53,103 nucleotides of DNA from Bacteroidota bacterium (GCA_023429825.1 JAEZDC010000065.1:1-53103), one strand, 5' to 3'; positions 42,935 to 51,630 are shown, numbered from the stretch's first letter. Numbers and translations are program-made. The notes: generated from the letters alone by a model not told the origin.

Positions 42935-44593
42935 TTATTTAACTTTGGTGGCATCTGTTTGCCTGCCACCCTGTGTGAGAATGCTTTTAATTATCTTACC
43001 GCTTTCGTCCTTGATAAACTCGAGTTGGGCGCCATTTTCCTTTAGGTAAAATTTGTTATCCGCCTCGGCAAATATCTCCACTTTCCCCTGGCCCGGAGCT
43101 TCCAGGTACAACCTGTTTTCTTCAAGCGTTATTGCAAATTTGAAATGAGGGTTGATCTCATATTCACCAACATACGTTTGCAGGATGTCTGCACTCACCT
43201 TTATCTCAACAGGTGTAGTAATACTTTTGCCAGTCTTACTCCAAACCTCGTTCTCTGTTCGGGTATGTATGATCAATCGATCTACATTGTTGCTTTTGTT
43301 CCTGCTGAATGCTAACGTGGTCATTGGATCCTCTTTGAAAAAGAACTTATCCTTTTCAAATGAATAGATAGTAGACTTCGGCCCTTTACCTGCTTGAAAA
43401 CTCAATCCTTTATCTGTTATGCTGATGACCCTTTCCTGGCCTTTTGCATTTTCGTATATACCGGTGTAATCTCTCAGTAATGTATCCTCTAAAGAAATGG
43501 GTGTGTGATCAATATTTTTTCCTGCTGCAAGTGCAGCCAGTTTTTCGGCAACGCCTATTGGTGATTTGCAGTCGCAGTTGGTAAGCACGGCAATGAATAC
43601 CTCTTCTTTAGGCAGATAAGTAGCAACAGACATAGACCCGTTTATCAATCCGCCATGCCAGGCAGTAGGGCTCTCAAGGTTATATCCCAAACGCCAGCCA
43701 TAACCATAATTCGTTTCAATGCTATCAGTGAGTTTGTACCTGGTCATTGCTCTTTTCAATGTCTCTTTACTGATCAGCTTGTTTGCCTGCACAGCTTGGT
43801 TCCATATAAAAAGATCTTCAACAGTTGATTGTATCGATCCCGCGGCATATGGTTGTGTCATGCTGATGTACCTTGCATTCTCAAAACTTTTATTAGACCT
43901 GTTGAATGTATAACCCGTTGCCCTGTTTTTGATGATGCTGCTATCGTTCGCATAAAAAGAATGCTTCATGCCCAATGGTCTAAAGAAGTTTTCTTCCAGG
44001 TATTTGCCATAAGTATTTCCTGTGATCTTTTCAATGATGTAACCCAATAAGAAATAACCCGAATTGCTGTACTCCCATTTTGTACCAGGAGCAAAACGCA
44101 GAGGTTGATCTTTAAAATAATCGATCATTTGTACAGGTGTATAATCTATCACAGATCGCTCTGCATTGTTTTTTATCCCGGTAAAATCCAGGATCCCGGA
44201 TGTATGCGTTAGTAAATGTTCGATGGTGATCTTATGGCCTTGCGTAGGATAACCAGGTATGAATTGTGTGATCTCATCCTGCAAACGCAACTTACCTTGT
44301 TCCATCAATTGCAATATGGCCACTGCGGTAAATTGCTTGGTTATAGAACCGATCCTGCTAACATTATCAATTTGCATCGGCACTCCCAGTTCCAGGTTGG
44401 CCATTCCCGAAGCTTTATGATAAATGATATTACCCTTCTTGCTTACTAAAACAGACACCCCCGTTTCATTGGCACTGAACTGTCGTGCAATAATAGAATC
44501 GAATACGGCCGTTAGTGGATCTTTCTTCTGTTGAGCGGTTATACCACTGCATAATAGACAAAAGAGGGTTAGGATGAATAGTGATCTTTTCAT
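42935..44593 (-). CDS. Serine beta-lactamase/PBP-family hydrolase (class C-like)
   Basis: 552 aa. Signal peptide (ending GITAQ). Beta-lactamase-like domain (about 25-370) with SRIGSITKQF giving the S-x-x-K nucleophile motif, WEYSNSGYFLLG the Y-x-N motif, and AWHGGLINGS in place of K-T-G. The C-terminal ~180 residues form a beta-rich domain in two parts (LRDYTGIYENAKGQ, LQTYVGEYEINPHFKF), as in DUF3471-containing esterases and D-aminopeptidase-like members. Likely a periplasmic peptidase or esterase rather than an antibiotic-resistance enzyme. Monocistronic, strong terminator. Confidence 0.88.
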   Translation of the reverse strand: MKRSLFILTLFCLLCSGITAQQKKDPLTAVFDSIIARQFSANETGVSVLVSKKGNIIYHKASGMANLELGVPMQIDNVSRIGSITKQFTAVAILQLMEQGKLRLQDEITQFIPGYPTQGHKITIEHLLTHTSGILDFTGIKNNAERSVIDYTPVQMIDYFKDQPLRFAPGTKWEYSNSGYFLLGYIIEKITGNTYGKYLEENFFRPLGMKHSFYANDSSIIKNRATGYTFNRSNKSFENARYISMTQPYAAGSIQSTVEDLFIWNQAVQANKLISKETLKRAMTRYKLTDSIETNYGYGWRLGYNLESPTAWHGGLINGSMSVATYLPKEEVFIAVLTNCDCKSPIGVAEKLAALAAGKNIDHTPISLEDTLLRDYTGIYENAKGQERVISITDKGLSFQAGKGPKSTIYSFEKDKFFFKEDPMTTLAFSRNKSNNVDRLIIHTRTENEVWSKTGKSITTPVEIKVSADILQTYVGEYEINPHFKFAITLEENRLYLEAPGQGKVEIFAEADNKFYLKENGAQLEFIKDESGKIIKSILTQGGRQTDATKVK

Positions 44594-44699
44594 TTTTGAT
44601 GTGCTTATATGTTATTAATTATTTACGAATGGAGCATAGTGATCCTAAGGCATAGCACTGGATGCACTGGCCTGTTGCGAGCTGTTTTAATGGGGCTGT

Positions 44700-45155
44700 T
44701 TAAAAAGATAATTTGTCAGGAAGCAGGAAGAATACCAGCAACGCAAATGAAAACAGCATGATAGCAATATTGAGCGGTCTATACTTTATGGTGATGATCA
44801 ACTCTTTCGTTTTACTATTGCGTTCAAAATGACAGATAGCAAGAAGATTTAGGACCATTGAAAGTAAGGGGAGGCCTATAAAGATCACCGGGATCAGGTA
44901 AGTGATAAATTGATTGTCGTTGATCGCAGCAAAGAATTTCTGGATGAAATGCAGATAAGCTGCGTTCATTCCCAATTCTGTTTTAAGAAAAACAGTTATC
45001 GCAAATATCAATGGCAGTATCAATAACCAAAGCCCTGCCCTGGACGATCGCTTATAACTCAATAAAGGTATCTTCAGATCAGTATGGCTGATGAGATTCC
45101 CCGGCTGCGGAACATCCAGCCTGCTCAACATATCTTCAACTTCTTCTTTCTTCAT
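44700..45155 (-). CDS. Small membrane protein coupled to an ECF sigma factor (candidate anti-sigma)
   Basis: 151 aa. A cytoplasmic N-terminal ~38 residues (MKKEEVEDMLSRLDVPQPGN) is followed by three hydrophobic helices (about 42-58, 84-106, 127-146). It starts 4 nt after the stop of the sigma factor gene, the usual position of an anti-sigma factor. No zinc-binding HxxxCxxC motif is present. The role is inferred only from position and topology. Confidence 0.72.
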   Translation of the reverse strand: MKKEEVEDMLSRLDVPQPGNLISHTDLKIPLLSYKRSSRAGLWLLILPLIFAITVFLKTELGMNAAYLHFIQKFFAAINDNQFITYLIPVIFIGLPLLSMVLNLLAICHFERNSKTKELIITIKYRPLNIAIMLFSFALLVFFLLPDKLSF

Positions 45156-45159
45156 ATCG

Positions 45160-45720
45160 TTATCTTGTTATAGTCTCTTTTATTTTATCAATTCCCCGTG
45201 ACAGGAGCGATTTGATCGTTCCTTCTTTCTTATTGAGGATGATAGCAATTTCTTTTATAGATTTCTGTTCAAAGAATCTCAGCGAGATCACATCCTGGTA
45301 TTTGGTATCCATCGTCCGGATGATCTCATTGATCCGAACGAATTCCTGGTGCTTTTCAAGGTCATGTTGTAACCGGATATTATCCGTCTCAGCATTTGAA
45401 TGATCTGTGATATCGATCCCGTATTCTTCCTGTATCCTGTTCAACGACTGCGGTACATATTTATGACTGTTGAAATATTTATTCAGCTCGTTAGTGGCTA
45501 TTTTATATAACCAGTATTGAATAGAAATATTCCGCCATTTGAACTGCCCGATATTCACGTAAGCCTTTAAAAAGGTCTCGGCAGTAATGTCTTTTGCAGC
45601 GTCATAGTCTGTTGTTCTTCTGTATACATATCCGAAGATCTTATCATGGAATACCGCGTACAGCTGCCCGAAATGTTGCGGGTCATCTTGGATATCCTTT
45701 AGCAGCTGCGCTTCATTCAA
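45160..45720 (-). CDS. ECF-type RNA polymerase sigma factor
   Basis: 186 aa. Region 2 (FGYVYRRTTDYDAAKDITAE, then TFLKAYVNI) and region 4 (YQDVISLRFFEQKSIKEIAI, then KKEGTIKSLLSRGIDKIKE) are clear, with a short linker, typical of ECF sigma-70 family members. The partner membrane protein follows in the same operon. It is divergent from the AraC-type regulator gene across 158 bp, and each may act on the shared intergenic region. Confidence 0.93.
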   Translation of the reverse strand: MNEAQLLKDIQDDPQHFGQLYAVFHDKIFGYVYRRTTDYDAAKDITAETFLKAYVNIGQFKWRNISIQYWLYKIATNELNKYFNSHKYVPQSLNRIQEEYGIDITDHSNAETDNIRLQHDLEKHQEFVRINEIIRTMDTKYQDVISLRFFEQKSIKEIAIILNKKEGTIKSLLSRGIDKIKETITR

Positions 45721-45878
45721 AATAAAATCTCTCTTTTAGTATATAATCGTAAAAGGTAGAAAAGGTTGCAGTTTTTCTGTAATTTTTTTCTTTTAACGAG
45801 GCCAGAATAAAATCGCCTTTTAATGATCGTTTTCCCAAAACCTCGTAAAGTCTTATTTTAGTACTCACCCCCGATACA

Positions 45879-47024
45879 ATGCTATACCTCTCCGCCATCA
45901 CCCTTGCTTTCTTTTTGTCTTTTGTATTGCTTACAAAAAAACAAAAGTCAACAGGTGATTACATTTTGGTAACATGGCTCGCATTGATCGGCTTTCACCT
46001 CGTGGGTTTTTATCTGTTCTTCACCGGTAAGTATGCAGACTACCCGGCACTGTTCGTTATGTCTTTTCCATTACCATTGGTGCATGGTCCTTTATTGTAT
46101 TTGTATACGATGAACCAAACCACTGCAACAGGATTTAAAAAGAAACAACTGTTGCACTTTTTACCAGTCTTGATATCCTGGTGTTTATTCGCCCGCTATT
46201 TTATGTTGAGTGAATCACAACAACTTGAAGTGATACGTAACAATGGAAAGGGTTTCGAGATACAAATGGGAGTGAACCTTTATGCCGCATGGATATCAGG
46301 AATAACTTATGTCTCTTTATCCCTCTATCAACTCCGGCGTTACAAACGAAAACTGGTGCACCAGTTCTCCAATACAGAAAAGATCAACTTCAACTGGTTA
46401 CTATACCTGGTGGTGTGGATGGTAGCGATATGGTTGTCTGTGATCGTTATGCGAAATGATATTATCACCTTCAGTGCCGTAGCCATATTTGTGGGATGGA
46501 TTGCTTATTTCGGCATTAAGCAGGTGCAGGTGTTCAGCCAGCGTACAACGGAAGTAAACGAAGAACCGGTTGAAGCAGAAGAAACATCCCAATCGATAAA
46601 GCTCACTGAAGCCCCTGTTCAGTTAAAGTACACCAGGTCTGCTTTATCCGAACAGGATGCCATCAACATTCATCAACGACTGAATACTTTACTGCAGGAA
46701 CAACAACCCTACAAAGATCCCGACCTCACTCTCACCGATCTCGCCCGCAGCCTGGATATCCATCCCAACACACTATCACAGGTGATCAATTCCAGGGAGA
46801 ATAAAAGCTTCTACGACCTTATCAACGAGAAAAGAGTGAAGGAGTTCATCCGCCTCAGCGCCCAACCCATGAGCCAGCAATACACCTTGCTGTCTCTTGC
46901 ATACGATTGTGGTTTCAATTCAAAGGCTTCCTTCAACCGTAATTTTAAAAAGCACGCCGGCACCACCCCCAGTGATTATGTAAAGCAACAAACACCGCTT
47001 CCCGAAGTGTCATCTCCCCTCTAA
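45879..47024 (+). CDS. Membrane-embedded AraC-family regulator
   Basis: 381 aa. About seven hydrophobic helices occupy residues 1-225 (MLYLSAITLAFFLSFVLLT, FNWLLYLVVWMVAIWLSVIV). An acidic linker follows, then a C-terminal AraC DNA-binding domain (about 275-370) with DLARSLDIHPNTLSQVINSR, SLAYDCGFNSKASFNRNFKK and GTTPSDYVK. This seven-helix plus AraC layout is common in Bacteroidota and suggests direct signalling from membrane to DNA. Signal unknown. Confidence 0.9.
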   Translation: MLYLSAITLAFFLSFVLLTKKQKSTGDYILVTWLALIGFHLVGFYLFFTGKYADYPALFVMSFPLPLVHGPLLYLYTMNQTTATGFKKKQLLHFLPVLISWCLFARYFMLSESQQLEVIRNNGKGFEIQMGVNLYAAWISGITYVSLSLYQLRRYKRKLVHQFSNTEKINFNWLLYLVVWMVAIWLSVIVMRNDIITFSAVAIFVGWIAYFGIKQVQVFSQRTTEVNEEPVEAEETSQSIKLTEAPVQLKYTRSALSEQDAINIHQRLNTLLQEQQPYKDPDLTLTDLARSLDIHPNTLSQVINSRENKSFYDLINEKRVKEFIRLSAQPMSQQYTLLSLAYDCGFNSKASFNRNFKKHAGTTPSDYVKQQTPLPEVSSPL

Positions 47025-47147
47025 CACGTCTCAACTTTCATAAAGTATTGACAGGTAATTCTTTGCCTGGAGGTCTCATCGCTCATGGTGAGTCTTTCCC
47101 CGCACCTGCGCAGTTGAATTTTGCAGTTCATTCAAAACTTCAGAATT

Positions 47148-48155
47148 ATGAAAGCAACACAAACAACACTCATGGCGATGATCGCCATACTCATGTTCGC
47201 CTGCTCAAAAGAGCGGTACATCAACGAACCGGGCAACCTGGTTCCGAAAACGGTAATAGAAGATCTGTCTATTCCATCCATCACAGTGAACGGAGCCAGG
47301 TTGCATGCAGAGGCATTTGGCCATCCCGATAGTACGCTGGTGGTCTTCCTGCATGGTGGTCCCGGCGGTGACTACCGTTCTTTACTGAACGGTAAAGCAC
47401 TCGCCAATCACGGTTATCGTGTAATATTTTATGATCAGCGAGGTTCAGGTCTATCTCAGCGTTTCCCTAAGAATAGTTATACCGGTACCGGTCTCAGTAT
47501 CCTGGATACGATGTACAATGAACTCTCGGGTGTGATCGCTCATTTCCGCACAAAGCCGTCGCAGAAGGTTTACCTCGTAGGGCATTCATGGGGAGCGATG
47601 CTCGCAACTGGTTATGCAGGAAAACATCCCAATAATGTGCAGGGGCTGGTATCGGCAGAACCAGGCGGATTAAACTGGCAAGACATTAAGCACTATGTAA
47701 AAGAAAGTTTGTCTTTTGGAATATGGAGTGAGCTGATGAACGATATGACCTTCATCGATCAGTTCATCTCCGGTAAACAAGACCAGCATGTGATACTCGA
47801 TTACAAATTCGGGCTGCGTGCTGCAAAGAATACCATCACGGGTGAAGATAATACGCTACCGGCCAGCTTCTGGAGAGCCGGTGCGGTGATTAACAGCGCT
47901 ATGTTTGAAATGGCGAACGATCATCATCCCGACTTCTCGCAAGGCATCCGCAACTTTCATGTGCCTGTGTTGTTCCTGCACAGCGAATACAACAAAGCTT
48001 ACCCGCTTTCGTGGGTGCAGCATATCGCAGCATCGTATTACAGTGCCACTACCCTTAAGATACCTGGCACTGGGCATGGAGGTATTTTCTACGATAACAC
48101 TGCGTGGGCGCAGGCCACTATGCCTGCTATCATCAACTATTTCGCAACCCTTTGA
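47148..48155 (+). CDS. Alpha/beta-hydrolase lipoprotein (peptidase S33-like)
   Basis: 335 aa from MKATQTTLMAMIAILMFACS. The lipobox MFAC (Cys near 19) favours this start over 47121. FLHGGPGGDYRSL (oxyanion HGGPG), LVGHSWGAMLATGY (nucleophile GHSWG) and IPGTGHGGIF (catalytic His) identify a proline-iminopeptidase-like hydrolase. The catalytic Asp is probably near VLFLHSEYNKAYP or close by, but is not obvious. Substrate unknown. The beta-barrel gene follows after 21 bp. Confidence 0.86.
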   Translation: MKATQTTLMAMIAILMFACSKERYINEPGNLVPKTVIEDLSIPSITVNGARLHAEAFGHPDSTLVVFLHGGPGGDYRSLLNGKALANHGYRVIFYDQRGSGLSQRFPKNSYTGTGLSILDTMYNELSGVIAHFRTKPSQKVYLVGHSWGAMLATGYAGKHPNNVQGLVSAEPGGLNWQDIKHYVKESLSFGIWSELMNDMTFIDQFISGKQDQHVILDYKFGLRAAKNTITGEDNTLPASFWRAGAVINSAMFEMANDHHPDFSQGIRNFHVPVLFLHSEYNKAYPLSWVQHIAASYYSATTLKIPGTGHGGIFYDNTAWAQATMPAIINYFATL

Positions 48156-48176
48156 TCATTTTAAAAAACAACAACA

Positions 48177-48848
48177 ATGAGAACAGGAATATATTTTATG
48201 CTGGCAATACAATTATTGCTCGGCGTTACCGCATCTGCTCAAACACTTAACTGGGGCAGCATGAAAAAAGAGCACAAACACATCATCACTGCCAATATCG
48301 CTTTTCAAAACGGGATGCAATACGGTGCAGGATATGGATATAAGATCAATCAAAAACTATTTCCCGTGATACTGCAGGCAGATTATGCCAACCTTTCAGG
48401 AAATAATTTGTCAGATGATTTCAAAGCACGGGTAGGGGGTACCATCCGTTGGATAAAGTATGAACACTTCCAATTCAGCACGGGTTTGTATGGCGTATTT
48501 CGTCGCCACGATAATGAGCTGGTACAGCTCAGCAATTTCGGGAGTGATATGAATGGAGTGATCGGTTACTATCGTAAGAAATGGTTTGTGGCAGGAGAGG
48601 CCGGGTTCGATAAAGCCATCGTTACGCATTTCAAACACAGCGATGCATACAAGGCGCAATACCCCGGAGTGGTGAATGGATGGTACGAACCATCTACCGG
48701 TGGTAATTTCTATTACGGTGTGCAGGCAGGTTTTTCATTCAGGCAATTTGATACATGGGTGAAAGCCGGTAAAACGATCGAACAGGACTTCAAAACAAAG
48801 CCCATGGTTCCAATGTACGGGCAGCTGGGTCTCAACCTGAAGTTTTGA
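48177..48848 (+). CDS. Outer-membrane beta-barrel protein of unknown function
   Basis: 223 aa. Signal peptide (ending VTASAQ), then alternating hydrophobic/polar strands (IITANIAFQNGMQYGAGYGY, FQFSTGLYGVFRR, FYYGVQAGFSFR), ending in GQLGLNLKF with a C-terminal Phe, as outer-membrane barrels do. About eight to ten strands are plausible. No ligand can be named. Probably co-transcribed with the alpha/beta hydrolase. A terminator follows. Confidence 0.78.
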   Translation: MRTGIYFMLAIQLLLGVTASAQTLNWGSMKKEHKHIITANIAFQNGMQYGAGYGYKINQKLFPVILQADYANLSGNNLSDDFKARVGGTIRWIKYEHFQFSTGLYGVFRRHDNELVQLSNFGSDMNGVIGYYRKKWFVAGEAGFDKAIVTHFKHSDAYKAQYPGVVNGWYEPSTGGNFYYGVQAGFSFRQFDTWVKAGKTIEQDFKTKPMVPMYGQLGLNLKF

Positions 48849-48889
48849 ATCGCTGCCATGAAAAGAGGTGTTGTGATTTGATACCTCTG

Positions 48890-48920
48890 GGTTGTCAACG
48901 AAAGTTGGCAACCTTTTTTT
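48890..48920 (+). terminator. Terminator downstream of the beta-barrel gene
   Basis: GGTTGTCAAC / GTTGGCAACC (one G-T pair), loop GAAA, followed by seven T. Confidence 0.85.
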
Positions 48921-48941
48921 GTGCTTGCTGTCAACCTTAGT

Positions 48942-49003
48942 AAAATGTCGCTGGTTAAAATGTCAACCTAAGCAGAATGTCACCCTGAGGCTCTCGAAGG
49001 GTG
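48942..49003 (+). repeat. AATGTC tandem repeat and GTCACCCTGAG hairpin
   Basis: Three 17-18 nt units (AAAATGTCGCTGGTT, AAAATGTCAACCTAAGC, AGAATGTCACCCTGAGG) run into a hairpin whose arms CACCCT and AGGGTG flank GAGGCTCTCGA. The hairpin resembles a dispersed repeat I recall from many Bacteroidota genomes. Confidence 0.5.
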
Positions 49004-49269
49004 TTGTGAAAACAAATGTTATCTCCCTTGGTGATCCAAACCGATTTTAATCATAAAACGCTTTGCCCCTGCCTCTTTTTCTGCCCTTGTACACATTCGG
49101 CATCTACAACGCCTATGCAGAAAAAGCCAGCAGCCTTTGGGTCTACGAACCTCAAGGTCAAAAAACGAAGACGATCAATAAAGAACAACAGCTACATCGA
49201 CAGAAGCACTGTAGTCACATCACGGCTGATCAAACGGATGTGCTGTATTTTCATCCGTTTGTGGCCTTC

Positions 49270-49289
49270 CCTGCCTGCCGGCCGGCAGG
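49270..49289 (+). repeat. Nested 20 bp palindromic insert in R1
   Basis: CCTGCCTGCCGGCCGGCAGG, present between GTGGCCTTC and TTTGTTAC, where copies R2, R3 and R5 have nothing. Identical to the insert at 50892-50911. Confidence 0.75.
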
Positions 49290-49303
49290 TTTGTTACTTG
49301 TTG

Positions 49304-49324
49304 CCTGCCCCGACCTGGTCGGGG
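49304..49324 (+). repeat. Nested 21 bp palindromic insert in R1, second site
   Basis: CCTGCCCCGACC...GGTCGGGG, inserted before GCCACCAAG in the loop of the TTACTTTCTTGG hairpin. R2 and R3 lack it. Confidence 0.72.
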
Positions 49325-49449
49325 GCCACCAAGAAAGTAAGATAAAAGATTGGGGTAAAGTGATCTTCGTCTTTGCGAGCAGAGCAAAGCAATCTGAATT
49401 GCCGATATCTGGAAGTGTCTTAAACCTCAGTTCCCTTACAGGTTGTTTG

Positions 49450-49722
49450 TTTTATTTACTTTTTGGCTTGATCCAAATGCGCAGCATTCACCGAAACAAT
49501 TAAAATAATAAAAGTGAATGAGGTAAAAAGTAACAAAAAGATCAAGGCGAACACGAAGCTCCGCCGTTTCGCCGTGCCAACGCACAGGGTAACACTCGAA
49601 GAATTACTTGACTTGTTGCTATTTCAAACGACCACTTATGCAGAGATGCTGAGCCCGCTGGCTTTTTTTGCAATGGGCGGTTATGATGATCGCACATTAC
49701 GTATGCGAAAAAAGAGGCGGGA
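49450..49722 (-). repeat. Inverted, diverged relative of the multi-hairpin repeat
   Basis: GCTGGCTTTTTTTGC (49657-49671) and CGAAAAAAGAGGCGG (49706-49720) are the reverse complement of the repeat's first hairpin with changes. TTACTTTTTGG at 49456 and AAAAAGTAAC at 49525-49534 resemble its third stem. It sits between R1 and R2 in the opposite orientation. Confidence 0.5.
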
Positions 49723-49841
49723 GTAAGAACGCTGCTATTCGTAAATCTACGAGTCATTGATTAGTGATGACAGTAATAAAGAACCTCCTTAACTTATTGA
49801 TCTTCAAAGATTCGAATCTGGCAAAAAAAAGAAACGTCCTT

Positions 49842-50113
49842 CATAAAACGATTTATACCTGCCTCTTTTTCTGCGAACGAAAACACCCGGTGGCAGGATG
49901 TGCATGCAGAAAAAGCCAGCAGTCCCAACACCTTCAAACAGCAACGGTAAAAAGCGAAACCGATCAGCGGATATCCTTCAGCTCAATCAACAGTAGTACA
50001 ACAGCTCAATCAGGGCTGATCAAACGGATGTGCTTTATTTTCATCCGTTTGTGGCCTTCTTTGTTACTTTCTTGGCCACCAAGAAAGTAAAGTACCGTTG
50101 TGCACTGCACAAC
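49842..50113 (+). repeat. Multi-hairpin repeat, copy R2
   Basis: All four stems are visible: the CTTTTTCTGC pair, the CAAACGGATG pair, a 27-nt near-perfect palindrome at 50064-50090 (12 bp arms TTACTTTCTTGG, 3 nt loop), and GTTGTGCACTGCACAAC at 50097-50113. A further ~110 nt tail up to R3 is also shared with R3 and R4, giving a 382 bp period. Confidence 0.88.
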
Positions 50114-50223
50114 TATTCCAAAAGAATGAAGCAACCTTAGCAAAGAAGAAGCAGGGTAAAGTTATTAATGCTCATCACCTGATAAGCTAAGAAGTCCTTA
50201 ATCAAAATGAAATTACGTCCTCG

Positions 50224-50496
50224 CATAAAACCATTTACCTCTGCCTCTTTTTCTGCGAACGTAAACATTCGGTGAGTAGGAAGCGTATGCAGAAAAAGCC
50301 AGCAGTCTTAACACCTTCAAACAGCAACGGTAAAAAGCGAAACCGATCAGCGGATATCCTTCAGCTCAATCAACAGTAGTACAACAGCTCAATCAGGGCG
50401 GATCAAACGGATGTGCTGTTCTATCATCCGTTTGTGGCCTTCTTTGTTACTTTCTTGGCCACCAAGAAAGTAAAGTACCGTTGTGCACTGCACAAC
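50224..50496 (+). repeat. Multi-hairpin repeat, copy R3
   Basis: Nearly identical to R2 over the core and the downstream tail. CAAACGGATG at 50404-50413 pairs with CATCCGTTTG at 50425-50434; the TTACTTTCTTGG stem is at 50447-50473; the GTTGTGCA palindrome is at 50480-50496. Next unit begins 384 bp later. Confidence 0.88.
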
Positions 50497-50687
50497 AACT
50501 CCAAAAGAATGAAGCAACCTTAGCAAAGAACAAGCAAGGTAAAGTTATTAATGCTCATCACCTGATACGCTAAGAAGTCCTTCAATCAAAATGAAATTAC
50601 GTCCTCGCATAAAACGATTTACACCTGCCTCTTTTTCTGCCACCGAAAACACCCGGTGAGCAGTATGTGTATGCAGAAAAAGCCAGC

Positions 50688-50708
50688 CCTGTCCCGCTTC
50701 AAGCGGGG
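50688..50708 (+). repeat. Nested 21 bp palindromic insert in R4, site A
   Basis: CCTGTCCCGCTT plus CAAGCGGGG, between AAAGCCAGC and AGTC. The same insert is in R5 (52924-52944). R2 and R3 have AGCCAGCAGTC uninterrupted. Confidence 0.75.
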
Positions 50709-50891
50709 AGTCTCAACACCTTCAAACATCAACGTCAAACAGCGAAGACAATGATCTTCATTCTATAGCTACATCAACAGAAGCACCTTAGTCACATCAG
50801 GGCGGATCAAACGGATGTGCTGAAATCGCAGATTCGCTAAGACACAAACAATAAAAGCCTACTGAGCAATTTTCATCCGTTTGTGGCCTTC

Positions 50892-50911
50892 CCTGCCTGC
50901 CGGCCGGCAGG
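50892..50911 (+). repeat. Nested 20 bp palindromic insert in R4, site B
   Basis: CCTGCCTGCCGGCCGGCAGG at exactly the same position as in R1 (49270-49289). Confidence 0.75.
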
Positions 50912-50926
50912 TTTGTTACTTTCTTG

Positions 50927-50948
50927 CCTGTCCCGGCCCTTGCCGGGA
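50927..50948 (+). repeat. Nested 22 bp palindromic insert in R4, site C
   Basis: CCTGTCCCGGCC plus CTTGCCGGGA before GCCACCAAG, the same site as the R1 insert at 49304-49324 but with a different core. Confidence 0.72.
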
Positions 50949-51104
50949 GCCACCAAGAAAGTAAGTTATCGTTGTGCACTGCACAACTAACAACCCAAGT
51001 TAAAAGCGAATCTTAGCATAAAAAGAAAACACCAAAAGTTATCGATGCTTATCACATGATAAGCTAAAATTGAAGTGCTTTCAATCAAAACGGAATAAGT
51101 CATA

Positions 51105-51145
51105 TACATCCAAAAAACAAAGAGGGACTATAAACATAGTCCCTC
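51105..51145 (-). terminator. Terminator of the minus-strand gene at 51180
   Basis: GAGGGACTAT (51122-51131) pairs with ATAGTCCCTC (51136-51145), loop AAAC. On the minus strand it is followed by TTTGTTTTTT. Confidence 0.8.
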
Positions 51146-51179
51146 CACATATACACCATGAAAAAGCAAAGCACAATCT

Positions 51180-51599
51180 CTATAAAGCACTCCTCACCCC
51201 CGCATTCTTTCCTTGTTTACGCAGCAGCCCCGCAGCATGCCTGCGGAAAGACAGCAGGTTACGGGCAAACAAGAATGTATAGCGTCGATTCATCTGATTC
51301 AATAATCGCAATATCCTTTTCAGCCTGCCCTTCAGCAGAAGCTCCCGGTCTTTTTTGTCTTTAGGAAATATCCTGTCCAGCTTTCTTAACCTGTCCCTGA
51401 ACTTCGGCGGCATATCCGAAAAATAATTGCGCAACAGCGGATGCGGTGTATACCCGTTGAGATAAGAAAGTTTGAAGAGTTGTTTTTTATCCTCCATGCT
51501 CAGGCTCTCCATCGAGTTGATCTCCAGTAAAACCATTACAGCAGGAGAATACTGCATCAATTCCTTATCCTCTCTATTCATGTTATTGATCCACTTCAT
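51180..51599 (-). CDS. Small basic protein of unknown function
   Basis: 139 aa from MKWINNMNREDKEL (the frame is open to 51653, overlapping the upstream gene; MNREDKEL at 51581 is another option). It is predicted helical and strongly basic in the C-terminal half (DRLRKLDRIFPKDKKDREL, KGRLKRILRLLNQMNRRY). No family recognised. Lies 31 bp downstream of the GreA/GreB-like gene in the same direction, and has a terminator after it. Confidence 0.6.
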   Translation of the reverse strand: MKWINNMNREDKELMQYSPAVMVLLEINSMESLSMEDKKQLFKLSYLNGYTPHPLLRNYFSDMPPKFRDRLRKLDRIFPKDKKDRELLLKGRLKRILRLLNQMNRRYTFLFARNLLSFRRHAAGLLRKQGKNAGVRSAL

Positions 51600-51630
51600 A
51601 CCAGTTTTTTTTGGGTGATCGAATAAAATA

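Larger units (their letters stand above)
49052..49340 (+). repeat. Multi-hairpin repeat, copy R1 (diverged)
   Basis: Begins with CATAAAACG and contains GCCTCTTTTTCTGC against GCAGAAAAAGCCAGC, then CAAACGGATG against CATCCGTTTG, and ends near CCACCAAGAAAGTAA. Two small palindromes are inserted, at 49270-49289 and 49304-49324, interrupting the last stem. No coding potential is convincing. The family has five copies in the window. Confidence 0.8.
50608..50987 (+). repeat. Multi-hairpin repeat, copy R4 with three nested inserts
   Basis: Same order of stems, expanded by palindromes at 50688-50708, 50892-50911 and 50927-50948, and by a longer loop (about 50 nt) between CAAACGGATG and CATCCGTTTG. 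The shared tail continues to about 51080. Confidence 0.85.

Noticed and set aside
42935..44593. Calling this gene an antibiotic-resistance class C beta-lactamase
   Set aside because: HGG replaces KTG and there is a long C-terminal beta domain, as in peptidase/esterase members of the family, so resistance cannot be claimed.
45713..45901. 62-codon minus-strand frame between the sigma factor and AraC-type genes
   Set aside because: It overlaps the starts of both well-supported genes and covers their shared promoter region. No protein-like features.
49063..50090. Open frames of 70-146 codons inside the repeat region (49063-49503, 49514-49726, 49764-50090)
   Set aside because: They read through hairpins and palindromic inserts, are not conserved in frame between repeat copies, and have atypical composition.
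49052..50987. Regularly spaced repeats considered as a CRISPR array
   Set aside because: Units are about 380 bp with long identical interiors, not 25-40 bp repeats with unique spacers, and there are no cas genes.
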